From Magnetospirillum sp. UT-4 (lineage in GTDB: Bacteria > Pseudomonadota > Alphaproteobacteria > Rhodospirillales > Magnetospirillaceae): a stretch of 37,134 nt of DNA. Of this stretch, positions 26,375 to 33,730 are shown in pieces (position 1 is the first letter of the stretch; every line of letters starts with the position of its first letter). The position numbers were made by a program, and so were the translations under genes. Under the pieces are notes generated by a model. That model searched no databases and was not told the origin of the DNA. It saw nothing but the letters and a program-made list of their open reading frames with translations. The DNA lies in contig NZ_CACVCG010000033.1 in NCBI RefSeq assembly GCF_902729435.1, forward strand, positions 54,683 to 91,816. The letters run 5' to 3'.

Positions 26375-27150
26375 CCTCGCTACCCACCGCCAGCCCCGCC
26401 GCCGACGGCCACCAGAAGAAGCTGGGGCTGGTCATCGATCTCGACACCTGCGTCGGCTGCCACGCCTGCGCGGTGGCCTGCAAGGAGTGGAACACCGGCG
26501 GCCACATGGCGCCGCTGACCGACCTGGAGCCCTATGGCCGCGCCCCCGACGGGGTGTGGTTCAACCGCATCCACACGTTCGAGGCGGGGGTGGAATCGGG
26601 GAGCGCGGTGGCCGGTTGCGGCGCGTCGCGCACCACCCATTTCCCCAAATCCTGCCTGCATTGCGAGACCCCCGACTGCGTCACCGTCTGCCCTACCGGG
26701 GCCAGCTACAAGCGGGCCGAGGACGGTATCGTGCTGGTCGACGAGGATCTGTGCATCGGCTGCAAGCTGTGCTCGTGGGCCTGCCCCTACGGCGCCCGCG
26801 AATTCGATACCGATACCGGCACCATGAAGAAATGCACCCTGTGCATCGACCGCATCTACAACAAGAACCTGGAGGAGGTCGACCGGGTGCCGGCCTGCGT
26901 CATGGTCTGCCCGGTCTCGGCCCGCCATTTCGGCGATCTCGGCGATCCCAGCTCCAACGTCTCGCGGCTGGTGGCGGACCGCGGCGGCTTCGACCTGATG
27001 CCCGAGATCGGCTACAAGCCGGTCAACAAGTACCTGCCGCCGCGCCCGGCGCGGGCGGTGCCGGTGGCCATCTCCACCGCCCCCGCCGTCTCCCCGCCGG
27101 CCAACCTCAACCTGCTGGCCCGCTGGGCCGACCGCGTGCTGTCGCGGTAG
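26371..27150 (+). CDS. soeB: Sulfite dehydrogenase iron-sulfur subunit SoeB
   Basis: This 259-residue protein has four ferredoxin-type clusters: CVGCHACAVACKEWN, CLHCETPDCVTVCPTGA, CIGCKLCSWACPYGA, and CTLC with PACVMVCPVSARHFGD. It transfers electrons from SoeA to the membrane anchor. There is no signal peptide, consistent with a cytoplasm-facing complex. The start is GTG in a GTGA overlap with the soeA stop; GAGGAG lies about 12 bases upstream. The cluster set is very like that of DmsB/PsrB proteins. Confidence 0.9.
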   Translation: MTSLPTASPAADGHQKKLGLVIDLDTCVGCHACAVACKEWNTGGHMAPLTDLEPYGRAPDGVWFNRIHTFEAGVESGSAVAGCGASRTTHFPKSCLHCETPDCVTVCPTGASYKRAEDGIVLVDEDLCIGCKLCSWACPYGAREFDTDTGTMKKCTLCIDRIYNKNLEEVDRVPACVMVCPVSARHFGDLGDPSSNVSRLVADRGGFDLMPEIGYKPVNKYLPPRPARAVPVAISTAPAVSPPANLNLLARWADRVLSR

Positions 27151-27160
27151 GTGACAGAGC

Positions 27161-28105
27161 ATGCATCCCGCCTTCTCCATCATCTTCTTCACCACCGCCG
27201 CCGGGGCCGGCTATGGCCTGCTGCTGTTGCTGGCGCTGCTGGGGCCGGCCGGGCTGCTGCCCGACAGCCGCGCCTTCGCGGTGGTGTCCACCGGCCTGGC
27301 GCTGGGGCTGGTGGCGGTGGGGCTGCTGTCCTCGGTGATCCATCTCGGGCACCCCGAGCGGGCGTGGCGGGCGGTGTCGCAGTGGAAGTCGTCGTGGCTG
27401 GCCCGCGAGGGCGTGGCCGCCCTGGTCACCTTCCTGCCCGCCGCCATCTTCGCCGTCAGCTGGGCGCTGCTGGGCCGCACCGGCGCGGTGGCCGGGGCCA
27501 GCGGCATCGCCACCGCCATCGGCGCGGTGGTCACCGTCGCCTGCACCGCCATGATCTACGCCTCGCTGAAGCCCATCCACCAGTGGCACAATTCCTGGGT
27601 CCTGCCCAATTACCTGCTGCTGTCGGCGATGACCGGGGCGGTGCTGCTCAACGCGCTGCTGCATCTGTGGCGGGCGGGGCGGCCCGAGTTCGACGCATTG
27701 GTGCTGGTGCTGATCGCCCTGTCGGGGCTGGCCAAGGAGGGCTACTGGACCTTCATCGGCACCATCCCCGCCGCCAGCACCCCCGAGACCGCCACCGGGC
27801 TGGGCAGATGGGGCCGCGTGCGCTTTCTTGAATCGCCCCATTCCGAGCCCAACTACCTGCTCAAGGAGATGGGCTTCGCCATCGGCCGCAAGCATTCGGT
27901 GCGGCTGCGCCTGATCGCCCGCACCCTGGGCTTCACCCTGCCGCTGCTGGCCACCGTGCTGGCCCTGGGCCTGCCCGCCGCCGCCCTGCCGGCCAGCCTG
28001 CTGGCGGCGCTGGCGGTGGCGCTGGGGATCATCATCGAGCGCTGGCTGTTCTTCGCCGAGGCCCGCCACACCGTCACCCTCTATTACGGCGCAACCACCG
28101 TCTGA
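27161..28105 (+). CDS. soeC: Sulfite dehydrogenase membrane anchor SoeC (DmsC family)
   Basis: This 314-residue integral protein has about eight hydrophobic helices, and belongs to the DmsC family of quinone-binding anchors. Typical blocks are HPAFSIIFFTTAAGAGYGLL at the N-terminus, SSVIHLGHPERAWRAVSQWKSSWLAREG and IYASLKPIHQWHNSW. It would pass electrons from sulfite to the quinone pool. It follows soeB after ten bases and precedes the CBS/BON gene after eight. Confidence 0.88.
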   Translation: MHPAFSIIFFTTAAGAGYGLLLLLALLGPAGLLPDSRAFAVVSTGLALGLVAVGLLSSVIHLGHPERAWRAVSQWKSSWLAREGVAALVTFLPAAIFAVSWALLGRTGAVAGASGIATAIGAVVTVACTAMIYASLKPIHQWHNSWVLPNYLLLSAMTGAVLLNALLHLWRAGRPEFDALVLVLIALSGLAKEGYWTFIGTIPAASTPETATGLGRWGRVRFLESPHSEPNYLLKEMGFAIGRKHSVRLRLIARTLGFTLPLLATVLALGLPAAALPASLLAALAVALGIIIERWLFFAEARHTVTLYYGATTV

Positions 28106-28113
28106 GGCTCGCC

Positions 28114-28803
28114 ATGCATGCCAGCGAAGTGATGACCAGCGACGTCGCCACGGTGTCCCCCGACACCCCGCTCACCACCATCGCCGAGTTGCTGCTGTCG
28201 CGCCACATCAGCGGCGTGCCGGTGGTCGATTCGGGCGGCACGCTGGTCGGCGTGGTCAGCGAGGCCGACCTGATGTGGCGGGCCGGGGGCGAGGGCACCG
28301 AGCACCGCTCGTGGTGGGCCGGGCTGCTGGCCGGCCGGCCGCTGCAGGCAGCCGACTTCATCCGCACCCACGGCACCCGCGCCGCCGACATCATGTCGCG
28401 CGACCTCATCACCGTTGCCGAGGACACGCCCATCGAGGACGTGGTCGACCTGTTCGAGCGCCGCCGGGTCAAGCGCGTGCCGGTGGTGCGCGGCGGCCGC
28501 GTCGTCGGCATCGTCAGCCGTTCGGACCTGATCAAGACCCTGGCGCTGCAGCGTCCGCCGGGCGACTCCCTGGTCGACGACCGCCTGCTGCAGGACCGGC
28601 TGCAGGCCCTGCTGGCCGCCCAGCCATGGCTGGACATCGCCCGCGTCAACGCGGTGGTGGAGAACGGAACCGCCCGCCTGAGCGGCCTGGTCGGCTCGGA
28701 CACCGAACGCCGCGCCCTGCACGTGGCCGCCCGCAGCATCGCCGGAATCCGCAGCGTCGAGGACAACCTGACGGTCGGCGTCACCCCCATGGGCGGGGTG
28801 TGA
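28114..28803 (+). CDS. CBS-pair and BON-domain protein
   Basis: This 229-residue protein has two CBS motifs (about 7-57, with HISGVPVVDSGGTLVGVVSEADL; and about 95-148, with VKRVPVVRGGRVVGIVSRSDL) and a C-terminal BON domain (about 158-222, with VENGTARLSGLVGSDTERRAL). CBS pairs bind adenine nucleotides, and BON domains bind membranes or other proteins, so it may sense energy state beside the soe complex. It is the last gene of the operon; its stop is three bases from the stop of the opposing dsrE-like gene. The ligand is unknown. Confidence 0.88.
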   Translation: MHASEVMTSDVATVSPDTPLTTIAELLLSRHISGVPVVDSGGTLVGVVSEADLMWRAGGEGTEHRSWWAGLLAGRPLQAADFIRTHGTRAADIMSRDLITVAEDTPIEDVVDLFERRRVKRVPVVRGGRVVGIVSRSDLIKTLALQRPPGDSLVDDRLLQDRLQALLAAQPWLDIARVNAVVENGTARLSGLVGSDTERRALHVAARSIAGIRSVEDNLTVGVTPMGGV

Positions 28804-28806
28804 CGG

Positions 28807-29160
28807 TCAGAACACCATGACCTTGTCGGCGTCCAGGATGGCGGCCGACAACGCATCCATGCCGCTGCGGGCCGCCCCCTCGGTCAGGTCACCCGCGGCG
28901 ATCCCACGGGCATCCATGCAGGTGCCGCACAGCAGCATCCGGCCGCCGCTTCCGGTCACCCGGTGGACCATCTTCTCGATGTTGTAGAAGCCCTCGGGGG
29001 TCTTCTGCCCGGCCTTGGCGCACAGCACCGCATCGGCCATCAGGAACACGGTGATCTCCGCCTCGGGGGCGTTCTTTTTCAGGGAATGGGCGAGGCGCAG
29101 GCCGTTGTAGCTGCGTTCGGTCCCATAGGGCGGATCGTTGAGGATGATGACGATCTTCAT
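28807..29160 (-). CDS. DsrE-family protein
   Basis: This 117-residue protein has the DsrE/DsrF/YchN fold: the KIVIILNDPPYGTERSYNGLRLA start, EITVFLMADAVLC, and MLLCGTCMDARG with Cys residues that match the sulfur-carrying position of the family. Such proteins accept or transfer persulfide sulfur in the cytoplasm. Its gene lies three bases after the exporter gene, so they are co-transcribed. A role in handling reactive sulfur from sulfonate breakdown is inferred. Confidence 0.87.
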   Translation of the reverse strand: MKIVIILNDPPYGTERSYNGLRLAHSLKKNAPEAEITVFLMADAVLCAKAGQKTPEGFYNIEKMVHRVTGSGGRMLLCGTCMDARGIAAGDLTEGAARSGMDALSAAILDADKVMVF

Positions 29161-29163
29161 GGG

Positions 29164-29958
29164 TCAGCCTCCGATTGTTTCGCGGTACACGATGTAGCTC
29201 GCCACCACCGCCAGGAAAACGGCGAAGCCCGTCTTCAGGCCGTCGGCGGACATCCGCCTGGATGCCGCCGCGCCGAGAATGCTCCCCACCACCGCGATGG
29301 CGGTGAAGGTACCCATCAGGGCGTAGTCGATGGCGACCGCCCCGAGATAGCCGGCGAACCCGGCGGCGGACTTGGCCGAGACGATGACCAGCGATGTGCC
29401 CACCGCCTGCTTCATGGGCAGGCCGGACAGCAGGACCAGGGCGGGAACGATCAGGAAGCCGCCGCCGACCCCGACCATGCCGGTGACCACTCCGACGACG
29501 ATACCGTGGGCGGCGACCTGGCCGACGCGCGAGGCATCGAAGCAGAGCATGGTCGCCGCCCCCGAACAGTCCAGGCGCACCAGCGTATCCGTCCTCGGCA
29601 CAACCGCACCGGGGCGGGTCATGCGCCAAGCGGCGGCGTACATGATCGCAGCGAACAGCAGCAACTGGACCAGTTCGGGAGTCATCACGCCAAGGCGAGC
29701 GCCGCCATAGGTGCCGGCCACGCCGAACAGCCCGAAGATCGCAGCCACCGGAACGTTGACGTTGCCGCGCCGCCAATGGGTGACGGCGGAGATGGAGGCG
29801 GTGATGGCGACGATCCCCAGGCTCATGGCGATGGCCGGCTTGGCCTCGACACCCAGAAGGTACATCAGCGCCGGCAGGGTGATAATCGACCCGCCGCTGC
29901 CGAACAGCCCGAGCATGAGGCCGGTGGCGAGACCGGCGGCGATGGCAAGCAACGACAT
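29164..29958 (-). CDS. TauE/SafE-family sulfite/anion exporter
   Basis: This 264-residue membrane protein has about eight hydrophobic segments and the family motifs GLMLGLFGSGGSIITLPALMYLLG near the N-terminus and GVVTGMVGVGGGFLIVPALVLL in the second half. TauE/SafE exporters move sulfite, sulfoacetate or related anions. The in-frame ATG at 29976 is open, but the ATG at 29958 is chosen because AGAGGG lies seven bases before it and the first helix then starts at once. The promoter and operator lie immediately upstream. It probably protects against sulfite overflow from Xsc. Confidence 0.9.
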   Translation of the reverse strand: MSLLAIAAGLATGLMLGLFGSGGSIITLPALMYLLGVEAKPAIAMSLGIVAITASISAVTHWRRGNVNVPVAAIFGLFGVAGTYGGARLGVMTPELVQLLLFAAIMYAAAWRMTRPGAVVPRTDTLVRLDCSGAATMLCFDASRVGQVAAHGIVVGVVTGMVGVGGGFLIVPALVLLSGLPMKQAVGTSLVIVSAKSAAGFAGYLGAVAIDYALMGTFTAIAVVGSILGAAASRRMSADGLKTGFAVFLAVVASYIVYRETIGG

Positions 29959-29964
29959 GGGCGC

Positions 29965-30004
29965 ACCCTCTATCATTCAATTATTTTATTGAATAATAGA
30001 GGGT
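29965..30004. promoter_or_regulatory. 40-bp palindromic operator before tauE
   Basis: The arms are ACCCTCTATCATTCAAT (29965-29981) and ATTGAATAATAGAGGGT (29988-30004), 17 bases with one mismatch around a 6-base centre. The inner 20 bases (29975-29994) are a perfect 7-6-7 palindrome. On the minus strand it overlaps the -10 box, the likely start of transcription and the tauE ribosome binding site. A repressor here would block initiation. A related 20-base site lies at 31007-31026 before the ArsR-rhodanese gene. Confidence 0.75.
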
Positions 30005-30021
30005 GCTGCCCGATCCGTCAA
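29993..30021 (-). promoter_or_regulatory. Sigma-70 promoter of tauE-dsrE
   Basis: On the minus strand, TTGACG (30016-30021) and TATTAT (29993-29998) are separated by exactly 17 bases. Both hexamers are close to consensus, the best match of this kind in the window. Transcription would begin near 29986, inside the palindromic operator. Confidence 0.8.
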
Positions 30022-30026
30022 TCGGG
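30009..30026 (-). terminator. Hairpin after the hydrolase gene
   Basis: CCCGAT (30009-30014) and ATCGGG (30021-30026) form a 6-bp stem beginning about 19 bases beyond the stop of the hydrolase gene. There is no T-run, and the right arm overlaps the -35 box of the tauE promoter, so it may be coincidental. Confidence 0.25.
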
Positions 30027-30044
30027 TGCGACCCCGCGCTGCAC

Positions 30045-30950
30045 CTACTCCGCCACGAACGCCTTGATGGCGTCGGCGGCATCGTCGGCGGCGAGGTCGA
30101 GGAAGAAGTGGTCGGCGTTGGGCACGGTGACCAGCTTCACCCGCTTGCCGTCGGCCAGCGGCGCCACCGCCTCGGGCAGGCCCTTGACCACCTCGTCGTT
30201 GGCGGCCGCGATCACCAGGGTCGGCACCTTGATCCTGGCCAGCGGAGCGACCACGCCCAGGCGCGGATCGGGCTGGTAGTAGCTGACGAAGGATGCCGCG
30301 CTGGCGGTGGCGCCGGGGCAGTAGATGAAGCCGGTATCCGTCATCATCTCGGCCCCCTTGCCCGCCTTGACCAGCGCCGCCGCCTTGGCCAGCGGCCCGG
30401 CCAGCGGCTTGCCGTAGCGGGCCTGGTAGCCGGCCGCCTCGGCCTTCTCGTCATAGGTCATGGGCGCCAGCAGCACCACCTTGGTCACCACCGGATCGGG
30501 GCGCTCGGCGGCGAACAGGGCGGTCTGGGCGCCGCCGCGCGAATGGCCCAGCAGCGCCACCTTGGACGCCCCCTGCCCCTTCAGCCAGCCCAGCCAGGCG
30601 CCGATCTCGTCCAGCGAGTCGGTGTGCTTGTGCCGGTGCGGCACGGCGCAATCGTACATGCCCGAGCGGTTGTCGAGGCCGAGGCCGAGGGTGATGGCCA
30701 GGGAACTGAGGCCCCGTTCGGCCAGCCCGGCCTGCATGGCCTTGATGATCTCCATGCCGTTATGGGCCAGGGTGCCGTGGGTGATCAGCACCACCCCGTC
30801 CTTGACCGCCTTGCCGCCGGCCAGCGCCAAGGTGCCGTTCAGCGCCAGGCCGCCCGCCTTGACCTGCACCGCCTGGTCCGCGGCCCAGGCGGCCGGACCC
30901 GACCCCAGCACGGCGACGGCCGCGATTGCGGCCAGCATCAGTTTCCGCAT
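30045..30950 (-). CDS. Secreted alpha/beta hydrolase
   Basis: This 301-residue protein has a signal peptide (cleavage near AWA, residue 23) and an alpha/beta hydrolase fold. The nucleophile is in GHSRGG (Ser about 136), a candidate acid is in ANDE (about 249), and the catalytic histidine is in NADHFF (about 275). The oxyanion-type HG of LITHGTLAHNG precedes them. Substrate is unknown. The gene lies between the exporter and the ArsR-rhodanese regulator and is divergent from the latter, so its expression may also be affected by the AT-rich operator at 31007-31026. Confidence 0.82.
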   Translation of the reverse strand: MRKLMLAAIAAVAVLGSGPAAWAADQAVQVKAGGLALNGTLALAGGKAVKDGVVLITHGTLAHNGMEIIKAMQAGLAERGLSSLAITLGLGLDNRSGMYDCAVPHRHKHTDSLDEIGAWLGWLKGQGASKVALLGHSRGGAQTALFAAERPDPVVTKVVLLAPMTYDEKAEAAGYQARYGKPLAGPLAKAAALVKAGKGAEMMTDTGFIYCPGATASAASFVSYYQPDPRLGVVAPLARIKVPTLVIAAANDEVVKGLPEAVAPLADGKRVKLVTVPNADHFFLDLAADDAADAIKAFVAE

Positions 30951-30982
30951 GACATCTCTCCCTTGTTTCCTTGGCGCCCTGG

Positions 30983-31011
30983 TTGACCCGGGGCGGGCGC
31001 GGGCTTATTAA
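30983..31011 (+). promoter_or_regulatory. Sigma-70 promoter of the ArsR-rhodanese gene
   Basis: TTGACC (30983-30988) and TATTAA (31006-31011) are separated by 17 bases. The predicted transcription start is near 31018, leaving about 25 bases to the GTG start at 31043. Confidence 0.75.
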
Positions 31012-31026
31012 AGTGATTAATTGAAT
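31007..31026 (+). promoter_or_regulatory. Operator-like site overlapping the ArsR-rhodanese promoter
   Basis: ATTAAAGTGATTAATTGAAT matches the minus-strand reading of the tauE palindrome (29975-29994) at 15 of 20 positions, with the AATTGAAT half identical. It overlaps the -10 box and start of transcription, as the tauE copy does. Autoregulation by the ArsR-type repressor encoded next is the simple reading. Confidence 0.65.
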
Positions 31027-31042
31027 GGTCGATGGAGCCTCC

Positions 31043-31714
31043 GTGTCAACCCGGGTCAGCCCCAAACTGTCGATGCTGGAACAGTTCGCCGCCGTGGCCA
31101 AGGCGCTGTCGAGCCCGCATCGGCTCGATCTGCTCGAATTGCTGGCCCAGGGCGAGCGTGGCGTCGAGGGGCTGGCGGCGGCCGCCGGGCTGTCGGTCGC
31201 CAACACCTCGCAGCATCTGCAGGTGCTGCGCCGGGTCGGACTGGTGGTGTCGCGCAAGAGCGGACCGCAGGTCCTCTACCGCCTGTCCGACGACGACGTG
31301 CTCGACCTGCTGGCCAGCCTGCGCCGCACCGCCGAGCGCCACGTTGCCGAGGTCGACCGGCTGGTGCGCGGCTACTTCCACGAGAAGGACGCGCTGGAGG
31401 CGGTGTCGCGCGACGATCTGATGGCCCGCATGAAGGACGGGCTGGTCACCATCCTCGATGTCCGCCCCCCCGAGGAATACGCCGCCGGTCATCTGCCGGG
31501 CAGCGTCAACATCCCGGTGAGGGACCTGGAGCGGCGGTTGGGCGAACTGCCCGAGAGCACCGAGGTGGTCGCCTATTGCCGGGGTCCCTATTGCGTGCTG
31601 GCCTACGAGGCGGTGGCCGCCCTGCGCGAGCGCGGCCGCAGGGCGCGGCGCCTGGAGGACGGTTTCCCCGAGTGGCGGGCCGCCGGCCTGCCGGTGGAGG
31701 CGGCGCCCTGTTAG
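31043..31714 (+). CDS. ArsR-family regulator fused to a rhodanese domain
   Basis: This 223-residue protein has an N-terminal winged helix of the ArsR type (about 10-90; KALSSPHRLDLLELLAQGER and SVANTSQHLQVLRRVGLV) and a C-terminal rhodanese domain (about 115-215; TILDVRPPEEYAAGHLPGSVNIP) with the active loop CRGPYC. The rhodanese cysteine probably senses or moves sulfane sulfur, while the HTH binds the AT-rich operators. No paired cysteines lie in the HTH half. ATG at 31025 is in frame, but the GTG at 31043 is chosen: GGAG lies five bases before it, and the ATG would overlap the operator and be too near the start of transcription. Confidence 0.88.
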   Translation: MSTRVSPKLSMLEQFAAVAKALSSPHRLDLLELLAQGERGVEGLAAAAGLSVANTSQHLQVLRRVGLVVSRKSGPQVLYRLSDDDVLDLLASLRRTAERHVAEVDRLVRGYFHEKDALEAVSRDDLMARMKDGLVTILDVRPPEEYAAGHLPGSVNIPVRDLERRLGELPESTEVVAYCRGPYCVLAYEAVAALRERGRRARRLEDGFPEWRAAGLPVEAAPC

Positions 31715-31724
31715 GGTCGCCCAT

Positions 31725-31756
31725 CCTGTGGCATAAGGTGCCGGTCCCGCCACAGG
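31725..31756. repeat. Inverted repeat before the ABC-F gene
   Basis: CCTGTGGC (31725-31732) and GCCACAGG (31749-31756) are perfect 8-bp arms around 16 bases, ending 13 bases before the ABC-F start. It may be an RNA leader hairpin or an operator; some ABC-F genes have attenuator leaders. No leader peptide is visible. Confidence 0.4.
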
Positions 31757-31769
31757 AACCCAGCCGGCC

Positions 31770-33389
31770 ATGATCCGTTTCGAGAATATCAGCAAGCAGA
31801 ACAGCCACCGTATCCTTTTCCTCGATTCCTCCGCCGCCCTGAACCGCGGCGAGAAGGTCGGCCTGGTCGGTCCCAACGGCGCCGGCAAGACGACGTTGTT
31901 CCGCATGATCACCGGCGAGGAAGCGCCCGATAACGGGCAGGTCTCGGTCGAGAAGCAGGTCTCCATCGGCTATTTCAACCAGGATGTCGGCGAGATGGCG
32001 GGCCGCAGCGCCGTCGCCGAGGTGATGGACGGGGCCGGGCCGGTCAGCGCCGTGGCCGCCGAGATGGCCGAGCTGGAAGCGGCCATGTGCGATCCCGACC
32101 GCGACGACATGGACGCCATCATCGCCCGCTACGGCGAGGTCCAGGCCCGCTTCGAGGAACTGGGCGGCTACGAGCTGGAGGGCCGCGCCCGCGAGGTGCT
32201 GGCCGGCCTCAGCTTCAGCCAGGAGATGATGGACGGCGACGTCGGCAAGTTGTCGGGCGGCTGGAAGATGCGCGTCGCCCTCGCCCGCATCCTGCTGATG
32301 CGGCCCGACGCCATGCTGCTGGACGAGCCCAGCAACCACCTGGACCTGGAAAGCCTGATCTGGCTGGAAGGCTTCCTGAAGGCATATGACGGCGCGTTGA
32401 TGATGACCTCGCACGATCGCGAGTTCATGAACCGCATCGTCACCAAGATCATCGAGATCGATGGCGGCTCGCTCAACAGCTACTCGGGCGATTACGAGTT
32501 CTACGAACGCCAGCGGGCGCAGAACGAGAAGCAGCAGCAGGCCCAGTTCGAGCGCCAGCAGGCCATGCTGGCCAAGGAGATCAAGTTCATCGAGCGCTTC
32601 AAGGCCCGCGCCTCGCACGCCGCCCAGGTGCAGAGCCGGGTCAAGAAGCTGGACAAGATCGAACGCTTCGAGCCGCCCAGGCGCCGCCAGATGGTGGTCT
32701 TCGACTTCCCGCCGGCGCCGCGCTCGGGCGAGGACGTGGCGGTGCTGAAGAACGTCCACAAGGGCTATGGCGGCCGCGCCATCTACCAGGGCCTCGACCT
32801 CATCATCCGGCGCAAGGAGCGCTGGTGCGTGATGGGCGTCAACGGCGCCGGCAAGTCGACCCTGCTGAAGCTGGTGGCCGGCACCGCCGAGCCCGATTCC
32901 GGCAGCGTCGCCATCGGCGGCAGCGTCCGCATGGGCTATTTCTCGCAGCACGCCATGGAGGTGCTGGACGGCGGCGCCACCATCTTCGAAACCCTGGAAG
33001 GCGCCTTCCCCCAGGCCAACCAGGGGTCATTGCGCGCCCTGGCCGGCTGCTTCGGCTTCTCCGGCGACGACGTGGAAAAGAAATGCCGGGTCCTGTCGGG
33101 CGGCGAGAAGGCCCGCCTGGTGATGGCCCTGATGCTGTTCAACCCGCCCAACTTCCTGGTGCTGGACGAACCCACCAACCACCTCGACCTCGACACCAAG
33201 CAGATGCTGATCAAGGCCCTGGCCGGCTATGAGGGCACCATGCTGTTCGTGTCCCACGACCGCCACTTCCTGGCCGCCCTGTCGAACCGCGTGCTGGAAC
33301 TGACCCCGGACGGCATCCACCAGTTCAGCGGCGGCTACACCGAATACGTCGCCCGCACCGGCCACGAGGCGCCGGGACTGCGGGGGTGA
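31770..33389 (+). CDS. ABC-F family ATPase
   Basis: This 539-residue protein has two ABC domains and no membrane segment. Walker A motifs are GPNGAGKTT (about 34-42) and GVNGAGKST; signatures are KLSGGWKMR and VLSGGEKAR; Walker B motifs are LLDEPSNHLDL and VLDEPTNHLDL. A helical, Gln/Arg-rich linker (about 240-310, the P-site tRNA interaction motif region) lies between. ABC-F proteins act on the ribosome; length is similar to the YbiT group, though the subgroup is not certain. The arm and linker are intact. It follows the ArsR-rhodanese gene by 55 bases. Confidence 0.9.
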   Translation: MIRFENISKQNSHRILFLDSSAALNRGEKVGLVGPNGAGKTTLFRMITGEEAPDNGQVSVEKQVSIGYFNQDVGEMAGRSAVAEVMDGAGPVSAVAAEMAELEAAMCDPDRDDMDAIIARYGEVQARFEELGGYELEGRAREVLAGLSFSQEMMDGDVGKLSGGWKMRVALARILLMRPDAMLLDEPSNHLDLESLIWLEGFLKAYDGALMMTSHDREFMNRIVTKIIEIDGGSLNSYSGDYEFYERQRAQNEKQQQAQFERQQAMLAKEIKFIERFKARASHAAQVQSRVKKLDKIERFEPPRRRQMVVFDFPPAPRSGEDVAVLKNVHKGYGGRAIYQGLDLIIRRKERWCVMGVNGAGKSTLLKLVAGTAEPDSGSVAIGGSVRMGYFSQHAMEVLDGGATIFETLEGAFPQANQGSLRALAGCFGFSGDDVEKKCRVLSGGEKARLVMALMLFNPPNFLVLDEPTNHLDLDTKQMLIKALAGYEGTMLFVSHDRHFLAALSNRVLELTPDGIHQFSGGYTEYVARTGHEAPGLRG

Positions 33390-33479
33390 GTCAAGGTTTG
33401 CTTGGGAAAAGTTGAATGGCGGGCGGGGGGAATTCGAGGTTTCGGGCCGAAACGAGTGCCGCGGCACCGTAAGCCCGTA

Positions 33480-33610
33480 ACTTGCCCCCGCCCTCGGCGC
33501 AGCCGGGGGAAGGCCGGGGTGGGGGCCAGCCCACCGCCCGCCCCGCCGCCGCCGGCTCCCGGCAACACCAACATCCGCGCTCCCCTTCCCCGCAAGCGGG
33601 ATGGGGGCGT
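33480..33610. repeat. GC-rich palindromic repeat region
   Basis: The stretch contains C-rich and G-rich arms, such as CCCCCGCCCTCGGC with GCCGGGGGAAGG, and CCCCTTCCCCGCAAGCGGG with GGGGG further on. It resembles the palindromic intergenic elements at 82-138 and 8167-8193 in style, but is not identical to them. Confidence 0.45.
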
Positions 33611-33690
33611 TCTTCCCCCCCCAATCGTCATCTGGCGGCCATGCGCCCCACCCGGCGGGCCGCGCGGCCGGTGCCGGTTCATGCAACACA

Positions 33691-33730
33691 GATGAACGCC
33701 GATGAACTCAGATGAACTCAGATGGACCTT
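33691..33730 (+). repeat. Short 10-base tandem repeat
   Basis: Two exact copies of GATGAACTCA (33701-33720) are flanked by a degenerate copy on each side, GATGAACGCC (33691-33700) and GATGGACCTT (33721-33730). It lies in non-coding DNA, with no visible function. Confidence 0.7.

Noticed and set aside
23360-28105. Polysulfide or thiosulfate reductase
   Set aside because: Those catalytic subunits are normally exported by Tat; this one has no signal, and the operon produces sulfite in the cytoplasm.
33691-33730. CRISPR-like repeat
   Set aside because: The unit is only 10 bases, directly tandem and without spacers.
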